From Streptomyces sp. WM6386 (GTDB taxonomy: Bacteria; Actinomycetota; Actinomycetes; Streptomycetales; Streptomycetaceae): a stretch of DNA of 32,605 bases. The first letter of the stretch is position 1; each line of letters starts with the position of its first letter. This document shows, one piece after another, positions 1 through 7,869 of the stretch. The stretch covers positions 1 to 32,605 of the forward strand of contig NZ_JXTE01000081.1 in assembly GCF_000972385.1 (NCBI RefSeq). Reading direction: 5' to 3'. The position numbers were made by a program, and so were the translations under genes. Under the pieces are notes generated by a model. That model searched no databases, was not told where the DNA came from, and saw only the letters and a program-made list of their open reading frames with translations.

Positions 1-48
1 CCCCACCAGGGGCTCCGCCCCTTCGACCCCGCTGGGGCTCCGCCCCAG
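1..48. repeat. two GC-rich hairpin motifs
   Basis: Two copies of a GGGGC-TCC-GCCCC hairpin stand side by side. The first pairs 8-13 with 17-22, and the second pairs 32-38 with 42-48. Such short GC-rich hairpins are common between Streptomyces genes. They could be the terminator of a gene upstream of the window, but no coding sequence is visible here to confirm that. Confidence 0.6.
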
Positions 49-70
49 ACCCCGATCGGCCCTTAAGGGG

Positions 71-123
71 CCTCGTCCTCAAACGCCGGACGGGCTGAGA
101 TCGCGTGGACCGGCGTCCAGGGG
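71..123. repeat. intergenic direct repeat, copy 1
   Basis: This 53-base unit contains GCCGGACGGGCTGA and recurs 93 bases downstream at 164-216 with only two differences. The core resembles a short motif scattered through Streptomyces intergenic regions. No reading frame in 1-309 looks coding, and apart from the repeats, the hairpins and the dapD promoter I see nothing else there. Confidence 0.75.
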
Positions 124-163
124 CGCAGCACCTGCGGGTGGGTGGGGGATCGGGACGGCAAAC

Positions 164-216
164 CCTCGTCCTCACACGCCGGACGGGCTGAGATCGCGTG
201 GACCGGCGTCGAGGGG
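164..216. repeat. intergenic direct repeat, copy 2
   Basis: This is the second copy of the 53-base unit at 71-123, differing at an A/C and a C/G position. It lies about 55 bases upstream of the inferred dapD promoter, so it is probably not the promoter itself. Confidence 0.75.
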
Positions 217-272
217 GCGCCCCGTTCCGGCCCAGCGCAGCGGCTCGGTACCTGAGACGGTGTCTTGGCTGG

Positions 273-303
273 TTGGCCTCTGTGGCTGTGAGGCGGTTAG
301 GTT
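273..303 (+). promoter_or_regulatory. candidate dapD promoter, possibly leaderless
   Basis: A TTGGCC hexamer (273-278) and a TAGGTT hexamer (298-303, fitting the actinobacterial TANNNT -10) are 19 bases apart. Transcription would start at about 310, on or next to the dapD ATG. No purine-rich ribosome site precedes that ATG, which fits a leaderless message. The call is by pattern only. Confidence 0.4.
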
Positions 304-309
304 GCCCTC

Positions 310-1299
310 ATGACCGACACGACTGCTTCTCGTACCACCGGCGCCGTGGCCGCCGGCCTCGCCACGATCGCCGCCGACGGCACTGTTCTCGACACCTGGT
401 TCCCCGCGCCCGAGCTGACGGCGGAGGCCGGGCCGTCCGGTACCGAGCGGCTGTCGGCCGAGCGGGCCGTGGAACTGCTCGGTGAGGGTGCCGCGAAGGC
501 GATCGGGTCGGACGCCCGGCGTGGTGTCGAGGTGGTCGCGGTCCGTACGGTCATTTCCTCGCTGGACGCGAAGCCGACCGACGCGCACGACGTCTACCTG
601 CGGCTTCACCTGCTGTCGCACCGCCTGGTACAGCCGCACGGACAGAGCCTGGACGGCATGTTCGGCTTCCTCGCCAACGTCGCCTGGACCTCGCTCGGCC
701 CGGTCGCCGTCGACGACATCGAGAAGGTACGGCTCAACGCGCGCGCCGAGGGGCTGCACCTCCAGGTGACCTCCATCGACAAGTTCCCGCGCATGACGGA
801 CTACGTGGCGCCCAAGGGTGTCCGCATCGCCGACGCCGACCGCGTCCGCCTCGGTGCCCACCTCGCCGAGGGCACCACCGTCATGCACGAGGGCTTCGTC
901 AACTTCAACGCCGGCACGCTCGGCACGTCGATGGTCGAGGGCCGTATCTCCGCCGGTGTCGTGGTCGGTGACGGCTCCGACATCGGTGGCGGCGCGTCGA
1001 CGATGGGCACGCTGTCCGGTGGCGGCAACGTCCGTATCGTCATCGGCGAGCGCTGCCTCATCGGCGCCGAGGCGGGCGTCGGCATCGCGCTGGGCGACGA
1101 ATGCGTCGTCGAGGCCGGTCTCTACGTCACCGCCGGCACCCGAGTCACCATGCCCGACGGCCAGATCGTCAAGGCCCGCGAGCTCTCCGGCGCCTCGAAC
1201 ATCCTCTTCCGCCGCAACTCGGTCACCGGCACGGTCGAGGCCCGGCCGAACAACGCGGTGTGGGGCGGGCTGAACGAGATCCTGCACAGCCACAACTGA
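310..1299 (+). CDS. dapD: tetrahydrodipicolinate N-succinyltransferase
   Basis: The 329-residue product is the actinobacterial form of DapD. It transfers a succinyl group from succinyl-CoA to tetrahydrodipicolinate in the diaminopimelate/lysine pathway in the cytosol. The C-terminal half (about residues 190-300) is rich in short Gly/Val/Ile-spaced repeats of the left-handed beta-helix (hexapeptide) type, including a Gly-rich GGGAS...GGGN stretch. Length and the N-terminal pattern match the actinobacterial family rather than the shorter enterobacterial one. The ATG at 310 has no ribosome site but a -10-like TAGGTT lies just upstream. The gene stands alone and ends at a strong hairpin (1316-1348). 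A DapA-family gene lies 2.5 kb away on the other strand, in a separate transcription unit. Confidence 0.95.
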   Translation: MTDTTASRTTGAVAAGLATIAADGTVLDTWFPAPELTAEAGPSGTERLSAERAVELLGEGAAKAIGSDARRGVEVVAVRTVISSLDAKPTDAHDVYLRLHLLSHRLVQPHGQSLDGMFGFLANVAWTSLGPVAVDDIEKVRLNARAEGLHLQVTSIDKFPRMTDYVAPKGVRIADADRVRLGAHLAEGTTVMHEGFVNFNAGTLGTSMVEGRISAGVVVGDGSDIGGGASTMGTLSGGGNVRIVIGERCLIGAEAGVGIALGDECVVEAGLYVTAGTRVTMPDGQIVKARELSGASNILFRRNSVTGTVEARPNNAVWGGLNEILHSHN

Positions 1300-1315
1300 C
1301 GTCCGGCGTCATGGT

Positions 1316-1348
1316 GAGCGCCCTTCCGCCGAGTGCGGGAGGGCGCTC
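1316..1348. terminator. bidirectional hairpin terminator
   Basis: A 14-pair stem (1316-1329 with 1335-1348, one T·G wobble) with a five-base CGAGT loop fills the 51-base gap between two convergent genes. There is no U tract, as is usual for actinobacterial terminators. It can serve both strands. Confidence 0.85.
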
Positions 1349-1350
1349 CC

Positions 1351-1866
1351 TCATGTCCGCAGCGTCGTCGCGAACTCCGTCATGGCCGTGAAGTCCTCCT
1401 CGCGCAGGCCGAGTCGGGGGTCGACGTGGTGGAGGAGGGCGGGGGCCGGGTGCTGGTCGGTCACGTAGGTGAGGTCTGCCGGGCTCTGCTCGTCGTCGAC
1501 CCAGGCGAAGGGGCGGCCTTCGGCGTACGTCACGATGGCCTCCGTCTTCCAGTGGATTCCGTCGGGGCGGTGGACGAGCAGGGAGTCGCCGAAGTCGACG
1601 TAGGGCAGCCGGGGGAGGCCGATGACCGGGGCGATCCAGCGGTTGGCCGCGTCCATCCAGGTCGTCGCCCAGCACAGGTCGTAGGGGAGCGCGAGGAGGG
1701 CCGCGCCGTGGGACGGGTTGAGCCACACGCGCAGGGGGCGGCCCGGTTGCACGGAAGCCCTGATCGTCGTGTAGCCCTCGGGGCGGCGCTCGGCCTGCGC
1801 GGCGTACGGGTTGAGGGGGCCGTCGACGTCGAGGAAGAGGAGCGGGCGGGGGCGCGGGCGGCTCAT
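1351..1866 (-). CDS. HAD-like family hypothetical protein
   Basis: The 171-residue protein opens with a hydrophobic strand leading into LFLDVDGPLNPY, the DxDG motif I of HAD-superfamily hydrolases, at about residues 10-21. A WATTWMDAAN stretch follows at about residue 66, and an acidic FAWVDDEQ pair near residue 118 could be motif IV. This arrangement is typical of small conserved Streptomyces proteins annotated as HAD-like or hypothetical, and substrate is unknown. The ATG at 1866 is chosen because the DxDG strand starts a few residues later. Reading further upstream would add a stretch that looks antisense to the sigma-factor gene. Convergent with dapD and divergent from the sigma gene. Confidence 0.75.
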   Translation of the reverse strand: MSRPRPRPLLFLDVDGPLNPYAAQAERRPEGYTTIRASVQPGRPLRVWLNPSHGAALLALPYDLCWATTWMDAANRWIAPVIGLPRLPYVDFGDSLLVHRPDGIHWKTEAIVTYAEGRPFAWVDDEQSPADLTYVTDQHPAPALLHHVDPRLGLREEDFTAMTEFATTLRT

Positions 1867-2005
1867 CGGGTCACCGTACGGGAGGGGTCCCGGTGGGTCG
1901 GTGGAATTTTCTCGTACGCGCAGACATAGCGGGGTGCGGTTCCGCGCGTCACAAGGGGCACAGGGGGTGGACACAGGGTCCGCCCCGGGGGAAGAGAAGG
2001 TGACG

Positions 2006-2566
2006 ATGGATGCCGAAGCGCAGGACAGCTTCCGGGAGTTCGTGGAGCACCGGTCGTCCGCGCTGCTGAAGACGGCCGTACTGCTCAGCGGCGGGGACCG
2101 GCACACCGCCGAGGACCTGTTGCAGAACGCGCTGATCAAGGCGGCCGGCCGCTGGCACCGCATCGACGAACCCGAGGCGTACGTACGGCAGATCCTCTAC
2201 CGGCAGCAGATCAGCCGTTGGCGGTTGAAGTGGCCCAGACGTGAGCTGAGTGTCGCCGAGCCGCCGGAGGGGCGCGCGGACGCGGACGCCTCGTCCGCCG
2301 CAGAGCTGCGCCTCGTGATGCGCGGCGCGCTCGCCCGGCTCACCGCGAAGCAGCGCACCGTGCTCGTGCTGCGCTACTTCGAGGATCTGCCCGAAGCCGA
2401 AGTGGCCCGCATCCTGGGCTGCTCCGTCGGCACCGTACGGTCCACCGCCCACCGCTCGCTCGCCCGCCTGCGCACCCTCGCGCCCGAGCTGGCCGCCCTG
2501 AGCGGTGGCGAGGACGCCCGGCAGCCGTCGGCCCATGACTACACACCCGTGGAGGTACGTCCGTGA
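2006..2566 (+). CDS. SigE-family ECF RNA polymerase sigma factor
   Basis: The 186-residue protein has region 2 at about residues 8-75 (HTAEDLLQNALIKA, then a Trp/Arg-rich segment) and region 4 at about 105-160 (LTAKQRTVLVLRYFEDLPEAE followed by a helix-turn-helix with GCSVGTVRS). This is the SigE subfamily common in Streptomyces. ATG 2006 is chosen because GAGAAGG sits five bases upstream. A GTG six bases earlier (2000) is an alternative. Upstream codons in frame belong to the divergent intergenic region. The stop overlaps the next start (GTGA at 2563-2566), so the downstream membrane protein is translationally coupled and is a candidate regulator of this factor. Confidence 0.92.
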   Translation: MDAEAQDSFREFVEHRSSALLKTAVLLSGGDRHTAEDLLQNALIKAAGRWHRIDEPEAYVRQILYRQQISRWRLKWPRRELSVAEPPEGRADADASSAAELRLVMRGALARLTAKQRTVLVLRYFEDLPEAEVARILGCSVGTVRSTAHRSLARLRTLAPELAALSGGEDARQPSAHDYTPVEVRP

Positions 2567-3798
2567 ACGTCGAGGAACTCGTGCGTGACTCCCTGCGGGA
2601 GCTGGCCGTCGAAGAGGCGTCGGCGGGTCCCGGGTTCGCCGACCGGGTGCTGGCCGTCCGCCGGCGTCGCCGTGGTCGTCGGCTCGTGTCGGTCGCCGCC
2701 GCCACCGCGGCCGTGCTCGCTGTGAGCGTGGCGGTACCGCTGCTGAACGAGGGGCGGGACGACGTACGTCCCGCACGCGTCACGCAGCAGGACAAGGTCA
2801 GCGCCCATCCCGACCAGTCGCCGCCGAGCGACCTGATCGCGGCGGGACGGTCGGCGCTCGCTGCGTACTACACGACGGAGCTCGTGGCGAAGAACAAGAA
2901 GGAGGCGACCTACGAGCGGACGTACTGGCTGCTCGATCCCGACACCGGGAAGTACAAGAAGGACACCCGGTGGTCCTTCGTCGCCGTGGCACCGGGCCTG
3001 AAGACCGCCGCCGTGCTGGAGCGGACCCTGCCCGCCGACCGGATCGGGCTGCTCGACCTCGCGACGGGGGAGGTCGAGCGGTGGATCCCGGTCGGGAAGG
3101 GGGTCGCCGGGCTGGCGTTCTCGAACGGCGGGACCGAGCTGGTCGCCACGACGTACTCCGAGCACCCCGACGCGCTCGACAAGAGCGAGGGCGAGTGGAC
3201 GTCCATGCACAGGGTGAGCCGGACCGGGTTCCTCCTCCTGGACCTGGCCGGCAGGGGCGGGGGTATCTGGCACCGAGTCACGAGTTCCTCTGCGGGTGGC
3301 CGCGCCGACTTCGCCTTCACTCGTGACGACAGGCACCTGTTCGCGGTCGGCGGAGGTCTCAGCACCCTCATTCGGCCGAAGTTCTACGACCTGGCGGGCA
3401 AGGAGACCGCCGCGCCCGCGAACGAGAAGCACCTGCGCTGGGACGTGCCCGCACGACTGTCCCCGAACGGCAAGCTGGCCGCTTCCGGCCTGGCCGAGGT
3501 GAACGATCCCGCCATCGCCCCGGAATCCGGGAGGACCCTGCCCGGCCAGTCGTACTCCTTCATCAGGGATCCCCTCACCGGCAAGGAGATCACCAAGGTC
3601 CGCGGCGCCGAACTGCTTGCCTGGGTCGACGACCAGCGGCTCATCGCCTGGGAGCGGACCACCGGTCATGACGAGCCGTACAAGGACCGGCTCGTGCTGG
3701 TCACGATCGGCAGCAGCAAGGTCGTACCGCTGAGTGGCGTCCGTGATCATCCGGAGCCCGACCCGGAGCCGTGGGAGCCCGTCTTCGCCGTGCGCTGA
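2563..3798 (+). CDS. membrane-anchored beta-propeller-like protein coupled to sigma factor
   Basis: The 411-residue protein has a short cytosolic N-terminus (about 1-42) ending in an Arg-rich cluster, and one membrane segment at about 43-62 (VSVAAATAAVLAVSVAVPLL). The rest is a large predicted extracytoplasmic domain with WD40/TolB-like repeats, in which short strands alternate with Gly-Asp turns (LLDLATGEV, LLDLAGRG, FAFTRDDRHLF, RLSPNGKLAAS). The GTG start overlaps the sigma-factor stop. By position and topology it could be the cognate anti-sigma or a sensor. The N-terminus shows no zinc-binding HxxxCxxC motif, so a classical ZAS anti-sigma domain is absent. It is tail-to-tail with the DapA gene, with no spacer between the two stops. 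Confidence 0.8.
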   Translation: MNVEELVRDSLRELAVEEASAGPGFADRVLAVRRRRRGRRLVSVAAATAAVLAVSVAVPLLNEGRDDVRPARVTQQDKVSAHPDQSPPSDLIAAGRSALAAYYTTELVAKNKKEATYERTYWLLDPDTGKYKKDTRWSFVAVAPGLKTAAVLERTLPADRIGLLDLATGEVERWIPVGKGVAGLAFSNGGTELVATTYSEHPDALDKSEGEWTSMHRVSRTGFLLLDLAGRGGGIWHRVTSSSAGGRADFAFTRDDRHLFAVGGGLSTLIRPKFYDLAGKETAAPANEKHLRWDVPARLSPNGKLAASGLAEVNDPAIAPESGRTLPGQSYSFIRDPLTGKEITKVRGAELLAWVDDQRLIAWERTTGHDEPYKDRLVLVTIGSSKVVPLSGVRDHPEPDPEPWEPVFAVR

Positions 3799-4713
3799 TC
3801 AGTCGGCGGACAGTTCCTCGTACGCCGCCCGCAGCCCGTCGACCGCATCCCGGCCGGCGGGCAGCAGCGGTGCGCGGACCGGGCCCGCGGGCAGGCCCAG
3901 GTCGTTGAGGAGGGCCTTCACGGTGACCGTGCCGGGCAGGCCCGCCGACATCGTCAACTCGATGAGGGGGGTGGCGCGTTGCTGGAGACGGGCCGCCTTC
4001 GCCGTGTCGCCCGCGTCGAACAGGTCGAGGACCGCGCGGAGTTGGGCGGGGACGACGTTCGCGACGGTGCTCACATATCCCGCCCCGCCTACCGCGTACA
4101 GAGCGAGGTTGTGCTCGTCGCAGCCCGCGTAGTACGCCAACTCCGTGCGGGCGATGACCTTCTGGGCAGCGAGGAAGTCGTAGGAGCAGTCCTTGACCGC
4201 GATGATCCTCGGGTGCTCGGCGAGGCGGATCATCGTGTCGGGCTCGATACGGGTGCCGGTGCGGCCCGGGATGTCGTAGAGCGCGATCGGCAGGCCGGTG
4301 GAGTCCGCGATCTGGCGGAAGTGCGCCTCGATCGCCTCCTGCGGGGGCTTGCTGTAGTACGGGCTGACCACCAACAGGCCGTCCGCGCCCGCCCTTTCGG
4401 CCTCCAGGGAGAGTTCGACCGTATGCCGGGTGTCGAAGGTGCCCACGCCTGCCACGACCGACGCCCGCTCGCCCACCGCCTCCCGCACCGCCCGGACGAG
4501 CTGCGCCTTCTCGGCGTCCGTCGTCGTGGGCGACTCGCCGGTCGTCCCGGAGAGCACCAGCCCGTCGCAGCCCTCCGCCACCAGCCGTTCCGCGAGCCGC
4601 TGGGCACCGTCGAGGTCGAGGGTGCCGCCCTCGGTGAAGGGCGTGATCATGGCGCAGAGGGCGCGGCCGAAGGGAGGGGCGGGGGGAGGGGTGGAGGGAG
4701 CGGAGTACGTCAT
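3799..4713 (-). CDS. dapA: 4-hydroxy-tetrahydrodipicolinate synthase family (DapA)
   Basis: The 304-residue class I aldolase condenses pyruvate with aspartate semialdehyde, or a related aldehyde in paralogues. Counting from the ATG at 4713, the hallmarks are LSGTTGES with the Thr pair at 57-58, YDIPGRTGTR with the catalytic Tyr at 146, and IAVKDCS with the Schiff-base Lys at 174. Streptomyces genomes usually carry more than one DapA homologue, so this copy may have another role. The start is uncertain: neither ATG 4713 nor an in-frame GTG at 4749 has a clear ribosome site. ATG is preferred because the added 12 residues are not family-like. The upstream 4748-4795 region is strikingly AT-rich, which suggests promoter/operator DNA. 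Confidence 0.88.
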   Translation of the reverse strand: MTYSAPSTPPPAPPFGRALCAMITPFTEGGTLDLDGAQRLAERLVAEGCDGLVLSGTTGESPTTTDAEKAQLVRAVREAVGERASVVAGVGTFDTRHTVELSLEAERAGADGLLVVSPYYSKPPQEAIEAHFRQIADSTGLPIALYDIPGRTGTRIEPDTMIRLAEHPRIIAVKDCSYDFLAAQKVIARTELAYYAGCDEHNLALYAVGGAGYVSTVANVVPAQLRAVLDLFDAGDTAKAARLQQRATPLIELTMSAGLPGTVTVKALLNDLGLPAGPVRAPLLPAGRDAVDGLRAAYEELSAD

Positions 4714-4747
4714 GGGGGTAGTCTCGACGGAGCCATCGTGAAGCTCC

Positions 4748-4795
4748 ACTTAATTTTTCTGCGAAGTATTGATAAGTGATGCTAAGAAATTGCTG
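4748..4795. promoter_or_regulatory. AT-rich island upstream of dapA
   Basis: About 48 bases are far richer in A/T than the surrounding DNA, with an imperfect inverted pair near the ends (AATTTTTCT and AAGAAATT). It lies between the minus-strand DapA gene and the plus-strand microprotein. A promoter and regulator site for dapA is the simplest reading. I cannot assign exact -35/-10 boxes. Confidence 0.45.
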
Positions 4796-4888
4796 GCGGT
4801 GAGCGACGCCGGGGCCCTATGTCCAAATCGGCACTTCATGGGTCACCATGGCCAGGACGGTCATCGGCCCCTGGTCATGGGAGGCGTC

Positions 4889-5023
4889 ATGAAGCTCGGT
4901 AAGGCACTCGCCACCGGCGTCGCGGAAGAGCGGCCGCAGGCGCACGAGCGGGAACCCGAACTCGTACTTCCGGAAGAGATCAAGGAACTGAAGGCGCCCG
5001 AAGAGGTCCCGGCCGCCCGATGA
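4889..5023 (+). CDS. 44-residue acidic microprotein
   Basis: The 44-residue product starts MKLGKALATGV and then is charged and Glu/Pro-rich (PELVLPEEIKELKAPEE). It has a good ribosome site, GGGAGG, four bases before ATG 4889. Its stop overlaps the next gene's start (ATGA at 5020-5023), so it is translationally coupled to the Cys-rich protein. I do not recognise the family. No membrane segment, signal peptide or Cys is present. The coupling and ribosome site are the evidence that it is real. Confidence 0.7.
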   Translation: MKLGKALATGVAEERPQAHEREPELVLPEEIKELKAPEEVPAAR

Positions 5024-5697
5024 GGCTGCGGCTTCCGGAGGAACGACCGACGGAGCCGCCGACCGGATACAAGATCGCCCACCCGGTGCTGTCCCACGAC
5101 GGCACCCGGGCCGGGTTCACCGGTGTGTCGCTGGGCGGCGCGCTGCCGTACGGAGTCGTGGCCGACGCGTCCTGCGTCTACGGCCTGCGGCACCAGGCGC
5201 CGCACCGTCGCTGCGACTGCGGCTTCCACTGTGTGCACGACCGCTCGACGGCCGAGGCGCTGCTGTGCACGGCAGAGCATCGGGCGGCCGTCCTGCTCGA
5301 GGTGTCGGTCATCGGCCGCTACCTCCGTTTCGAACGCGGCTTCCGCTATGCCCGCCAGCGGATCCGGGTCGCCACCGTGGGCCCCTGCACCTGCGGCACG
5401 GTCGCCTCCGCCCTGGCCGACGCCGGCTGGGGCCGCCCTGGCTGGCGCGCGCTCGCGCCCTCGTGTCCCGGGTGTCTGCGGGGCCGTACGTCCGTCTCGC
5501 TCGCGTCGTTCGCGCGGCTGGCGGGGGAGGGACTGCGGGTCGTGGCGGGGAGTGCGGCGGCGGTGGCGGATGTCGCGGCCGACGGCCTCGGTGTGCCCGA
5601 ACTTGCGGCGGAGGCGGCCTTGTTGCAGGCGCGGCTGGATTGGTTCCAGAGCCAGCTGGCGAAGCTGGGGGAGCGTGGGAAGGGCGGGGAGGGCTAG
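5020..5697 (+). CDS. Cys-rich conserved hypothetical protein
   Basis: The 225-residue protein has nine Cys, mostly in pairs: RRCDCGFHC at about 68-74, PCTCGT at about 122-124, and PSCPGC at about 148-151, with single Cys before and between. The spacing and nearby His residues suggest a structural metal site (Zn or Fe-S), but I do not recognise the fold. The last 60 residues are Cys-free and helical (Ala/Leu/Val-rich). The start is fixed by the ATGA overlap with the microprotein. A 94-base gap separates it from the holin-like gene. Function is unknown. Confidence 0.72.
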   Translation: MRLRLPEERPTEPPTGYKIAHPVLSHDGTRAGFTGVSLGGALPYGVVADASCVYGLRHQAPHRRCDCGFHCVHDRSTAEALLCTAEHRAAVLLEVSVIGRYLRFERGFRYARQRIRVATVGPCTCGTVASALADAGWGRPGWRALAPSCPGCLRGRTSVSLASFARLAGEGLRVVAGSAAAVADVAADGLGVPELAAEAALLQARLDWFQSQLAKLGERGKGGEG

Positions 5698-5791
5698 GGG
5701 GGACGGTCCGGTCACCGAACTCGCTGAGCTGCGCTTGCGGGGACCGCAACCGGGTACTCGTCCGCTCCGAACCCGAGAGGAGGCGGACACC

Positions 5792-6202
5792 GTGACTCAC
5801 TCCACGGCCCCCGGCCCGACCCAGCACTCCGTGGGCGAGCTCGTCGGACAGGCCACCGAACAGCTCTCCCAGCTCGTACGGCAGGAAGTGGCCCTCGCCA
5901 AGGAGGAGCTGGCCGAGAAGGGCCGGCGCGCAGGCCGCGGCGGCGGGCTGCTCGGCGCCGCGGGCGCATTCGCCTACGCCGGTCTGCTCGCCCTGGCCGG
6001 TACGGCGACCGCCGCGCTCTCGCTGGCGCTGGACGTCTGGGCCGCGGCGCTCATCGTGACGGCGGTGCTGTTCGTGATCGCGGCTGTGCTTGCCGCTCGC
6101 GGCCGCGCCCAGTTGCGCCGGGCCGCGCCCCCCACGCCCGAGGAGACCCTCGGCAGCGTCAGGGCCGATGTCGAGGAGATCAAGGAAAGGGCGCATCGAT
6201 GA
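5792..6202 (+). CDS. phage holin family (Phage_holin_3_6-like) membrane protein
   Basis: The 136-residue protein has an amphipathic helix (about 12-50: VGELVGQATEQLSQLVRQEV), then two membrane segments at about 52-78 and 82-105, and a charged tail. This is the architecture of the actinobacterial 'phage holin family' proteins, which are chromosomal and not part of a prophage here. GTG 5792 follows AGGAGG by eight bases. The stop overlaps the start of the DUF3618 gene (ATGA). The pair is a recurrent actinobacterial module thought to act at the envelope. Confidence 0.85.
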   Translation: MTHSTAPGPTQHSVGELVGQATEQLSQLVRQEVALAKEELAEKGRRAGRGGGLLGAAGAFAYAGLLALAGTATAALSLALDVWAAALIVTAVLFVIAAVLAARGRAQLRRAAPPTPEETLGSVRADVEEIKERAHR

Positions 6203-6720
6203 CGGACAGGACCGAAGCGCAGGGCACGGGCGCCGAGGCCGCCGAGGCGGCCGGCGCCAAGGGACCCGAGGAACTGCGGCGGCAGATCGAGCAGACCCGC
6301 GGTCAACTCGGGGACACAGTAGAGGAGTTGGCAGGAAAGATGGATGTGAAGGGCCGCGCGCGGGCCCGGGCGGCTGATCTCAGGGACAAGGCGGGCGCGC
6401 TGACCGTACAACTGCGCAGCACCGCCGCGCAGGCCGGTCACACCGTGCACGACAAGGCCGCGGAGGCGGGTCACAAGGTCCACGACACGGCGACGCACGC
6501 CGGTCACGGTGTCCATGACCGGACACTGCGGGCGGGCCACGTCGCCCAGGGCAAGGCGTCCGGGGCGGGGCACACCCTGCAGCGGCGGGCGGAGCACAGT
6601 GTGCCCTGGCCCGCCCGGCCGGTGGTCCAGGCGGCGGTACGGCATCCCAGGCCGGTGCTGGTCATCGGTGCGGCGCTGGCCGCCGTCGTCGTGGTCTCAT
6701 GGCGGTACCCCAGGAAGTAG
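6199..6720 (+). CDS. DUF3618 domain protein
   Basis: The 173-residue protein begins with a low-complexity acidic stretch, followed by the DUF3618 core at about residues 27-60 (EELRRQIEQTRGQLGDTVEEL). The middle carries heptad-like repeats with a recurring GH motif (AGHTVHDKAAEAGHKVHD...), suggesting an extended amphipathic helix. One membrane segment lies near the C-terminus (about 150-167: PVLVIGAALAAVVVVSW), followed by a basic tail. It is coupled to the holin-like gene by an ATGA overlap. Function is unknown; an envelope role is inferred. Confidence 0.85.
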   Translation: MTDRTEAQGTGAEAAEAAGAKGPEELRRQIEQTRGQLGDTVEELAGKMDVKGRARARAADLRDKAGALTVQLRSTAAQAGHTVHDKAAEAGHKVHDTATHAGHGVHDRTLRAGHVAQGKASGAGHTLQRRAEHSVPWPARPVVQAAVRHPRPVLVIGAALAAVVVVSWRYPRK

Positions 6721-6732
6721 CGGCGCTCGGCC

Positions 6733-6766
6733 GTGGGCGGCATCCGGGGCCTCGGGTGCCGCCCAC
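6733..6766. terminator. bidirectional hairpin terminator
   Basis: A 14-pair stem (6733-6746 with 6753-6766, one T·G wobble) with a six-base loop sits in the 66-base gap between the convergent DUF3618 and YihY genes. Confidence 0.85.
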
Positions 6767-6786
6767 AGCCGCGCGCGGCGCCGGCT

Positions 6787-7752
6787 CTACCGGTCACGGG
6801 CTCCGCGCCTCGCCCGCAGGCTCGCCGGCCACTTACGGGTGTCCCGGGGCTCCACATAGGGCTCGTCGGCAGGCTCGTGCTCGCCGGAGGTGATCGCCCG
6901 CTCTCGGGCCAGTTCGGCGTCGAACTCCAGGCCCAGCAGGATCGCGAGGTTGGAGAGCCAGAGCCAGACGAGGAAGACGATGGCGCCTGCGAGGGTGCCG
7001 TATGTCTTGTTGTACGAGCCGAAGTTGGCCGCGTAGACGGCGAAGCCCGCGGAGGCCGCGAGCCAGATCAGGGTGGCGAGGCAGCTGCCGGGGGAGATCC
7101 AACGGAAGCCGCGGCCGCGGACGTTGGGGGCGGCCCAGTACAGCAGGCCGATCATCAGCACCACAAGGATCAGCAGGACCGGCCATTTGGCGATGCCCCA
7201 CAGGGTGATCGCCGCGTTCCCGAGCCCGATCGCCGTGCCCGCCCGTTCCGCCAGCGGGCCGGTGAACACCACGATCACCGCGCTGGCGGCGAGCATCAGC
7301 ATCAGGGCCACGGTCAGGATCAGCCTGAGCGGCGTCAGTTTCCACACCGGGCGGCCCTCGGGGAGGTCGTACACCGCGTTGGACGTACGGATGAACGCGG
7401 CGACGTAACCGGACGCGGACCACAGCGCGGCCAGCAGCCCGAGCACCGCGAGGACGCTCCCCGTGCCTCCCGTGTCGCTGAGCTGCACCACCGCGTCCCG
7501 CAGGATGTCCCGCGCCGGACCCGGGGCCAGGTCCCCGATGTTGTCGAGGATCCTGTCCGTGGCGCTCTGCCCCACCACCCCCAGCAGGGACACCAGCACG
7601 AGCAGCGCGGGAAACAGCGACAGCACGCCGTAGTACGTCAACGCGGCGGCCCGGTCGGGGAGTTCGTCGTCCTGGAACTCCTTCACCGTGCGCCGCAACA
7701 CCGCCCGCCAGGAACGCGCCGGCAACTCGGAGGGACTGTCCTTCTCGTCCAT
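6787..7752 (-). CDS. YihY/BrkB family membrane protein
   Basis: The 321-residue integral membrane protein has about six hydrophobic segments. It contains the family signature DRAAALTYYGVLSLFPALLVL (about 30-52), GYVAAFIRTSNAVYD in the middle and a final segment with AIVFLVWLWLSNLAILLG (about 245-265). It was once called ribonuclease BN, but the family has no shown nuclease activity. ATG 7752 is chosen because MDEKDSPSELPARSW is the usual charged N-terminus before the first amphipathic helix. A GGGAG about 12 bases upstream is a weak ribosome site. It faces the holin/DUF3618 pair, with a shared terminator, and all three are envelope proteins. Confidence 0.9.
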   Translation of the reverse strand: MDEKDSPSELPARSWRAVLRRTVKEFQDDELPDRAAALTYYGVLSLFPALLVLVSLLGVVGQSATDRILDNIGDLAPGPARDILRDAVVQLSDTGGTGSVLAVLGLLAALWSASGYVAAFIRTSNAVYDLPEGRPVWKLTPLRLILTVALMLMLAASAVIVVFTGPLAERAGTAIGLGNAAITLWGIAKWPVLLILVVLMIGLLYWAAPNVRGRGFRWISPGSCLATLIWLAASAGFAVYAANFGSYNKTYGTLAGAIVFLVWLWLSNLAILLGLEFDAELARERAITSGEHEPADEPYVEPRDTRKWPASLRARRGARDR

Positions 7753-7869
7753 GACCAGGCGGGTCTCCCGAAATTCCGTGGCCAAGCACGGGCTTGACCT
7801 GAATCTTGGTTGAGGTTGGAGGGTGGGGCGCACACCGATCGCGAGCGATCACGAGTGAGGGAGTCCGCC

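Noticed and set aside
1811..2005. Longer N-terminus for the sigma factor
   Set aside because: The added residues are not sigma-like and cover the divergent promoter region. A good ribosome site precedes ATG 2006.
5792..6720. Prophage remnant because of the holin-like gene
   Set aside because: No other phage gene is present. The holin-like/DUF3618 pair is a common chromosomal module.
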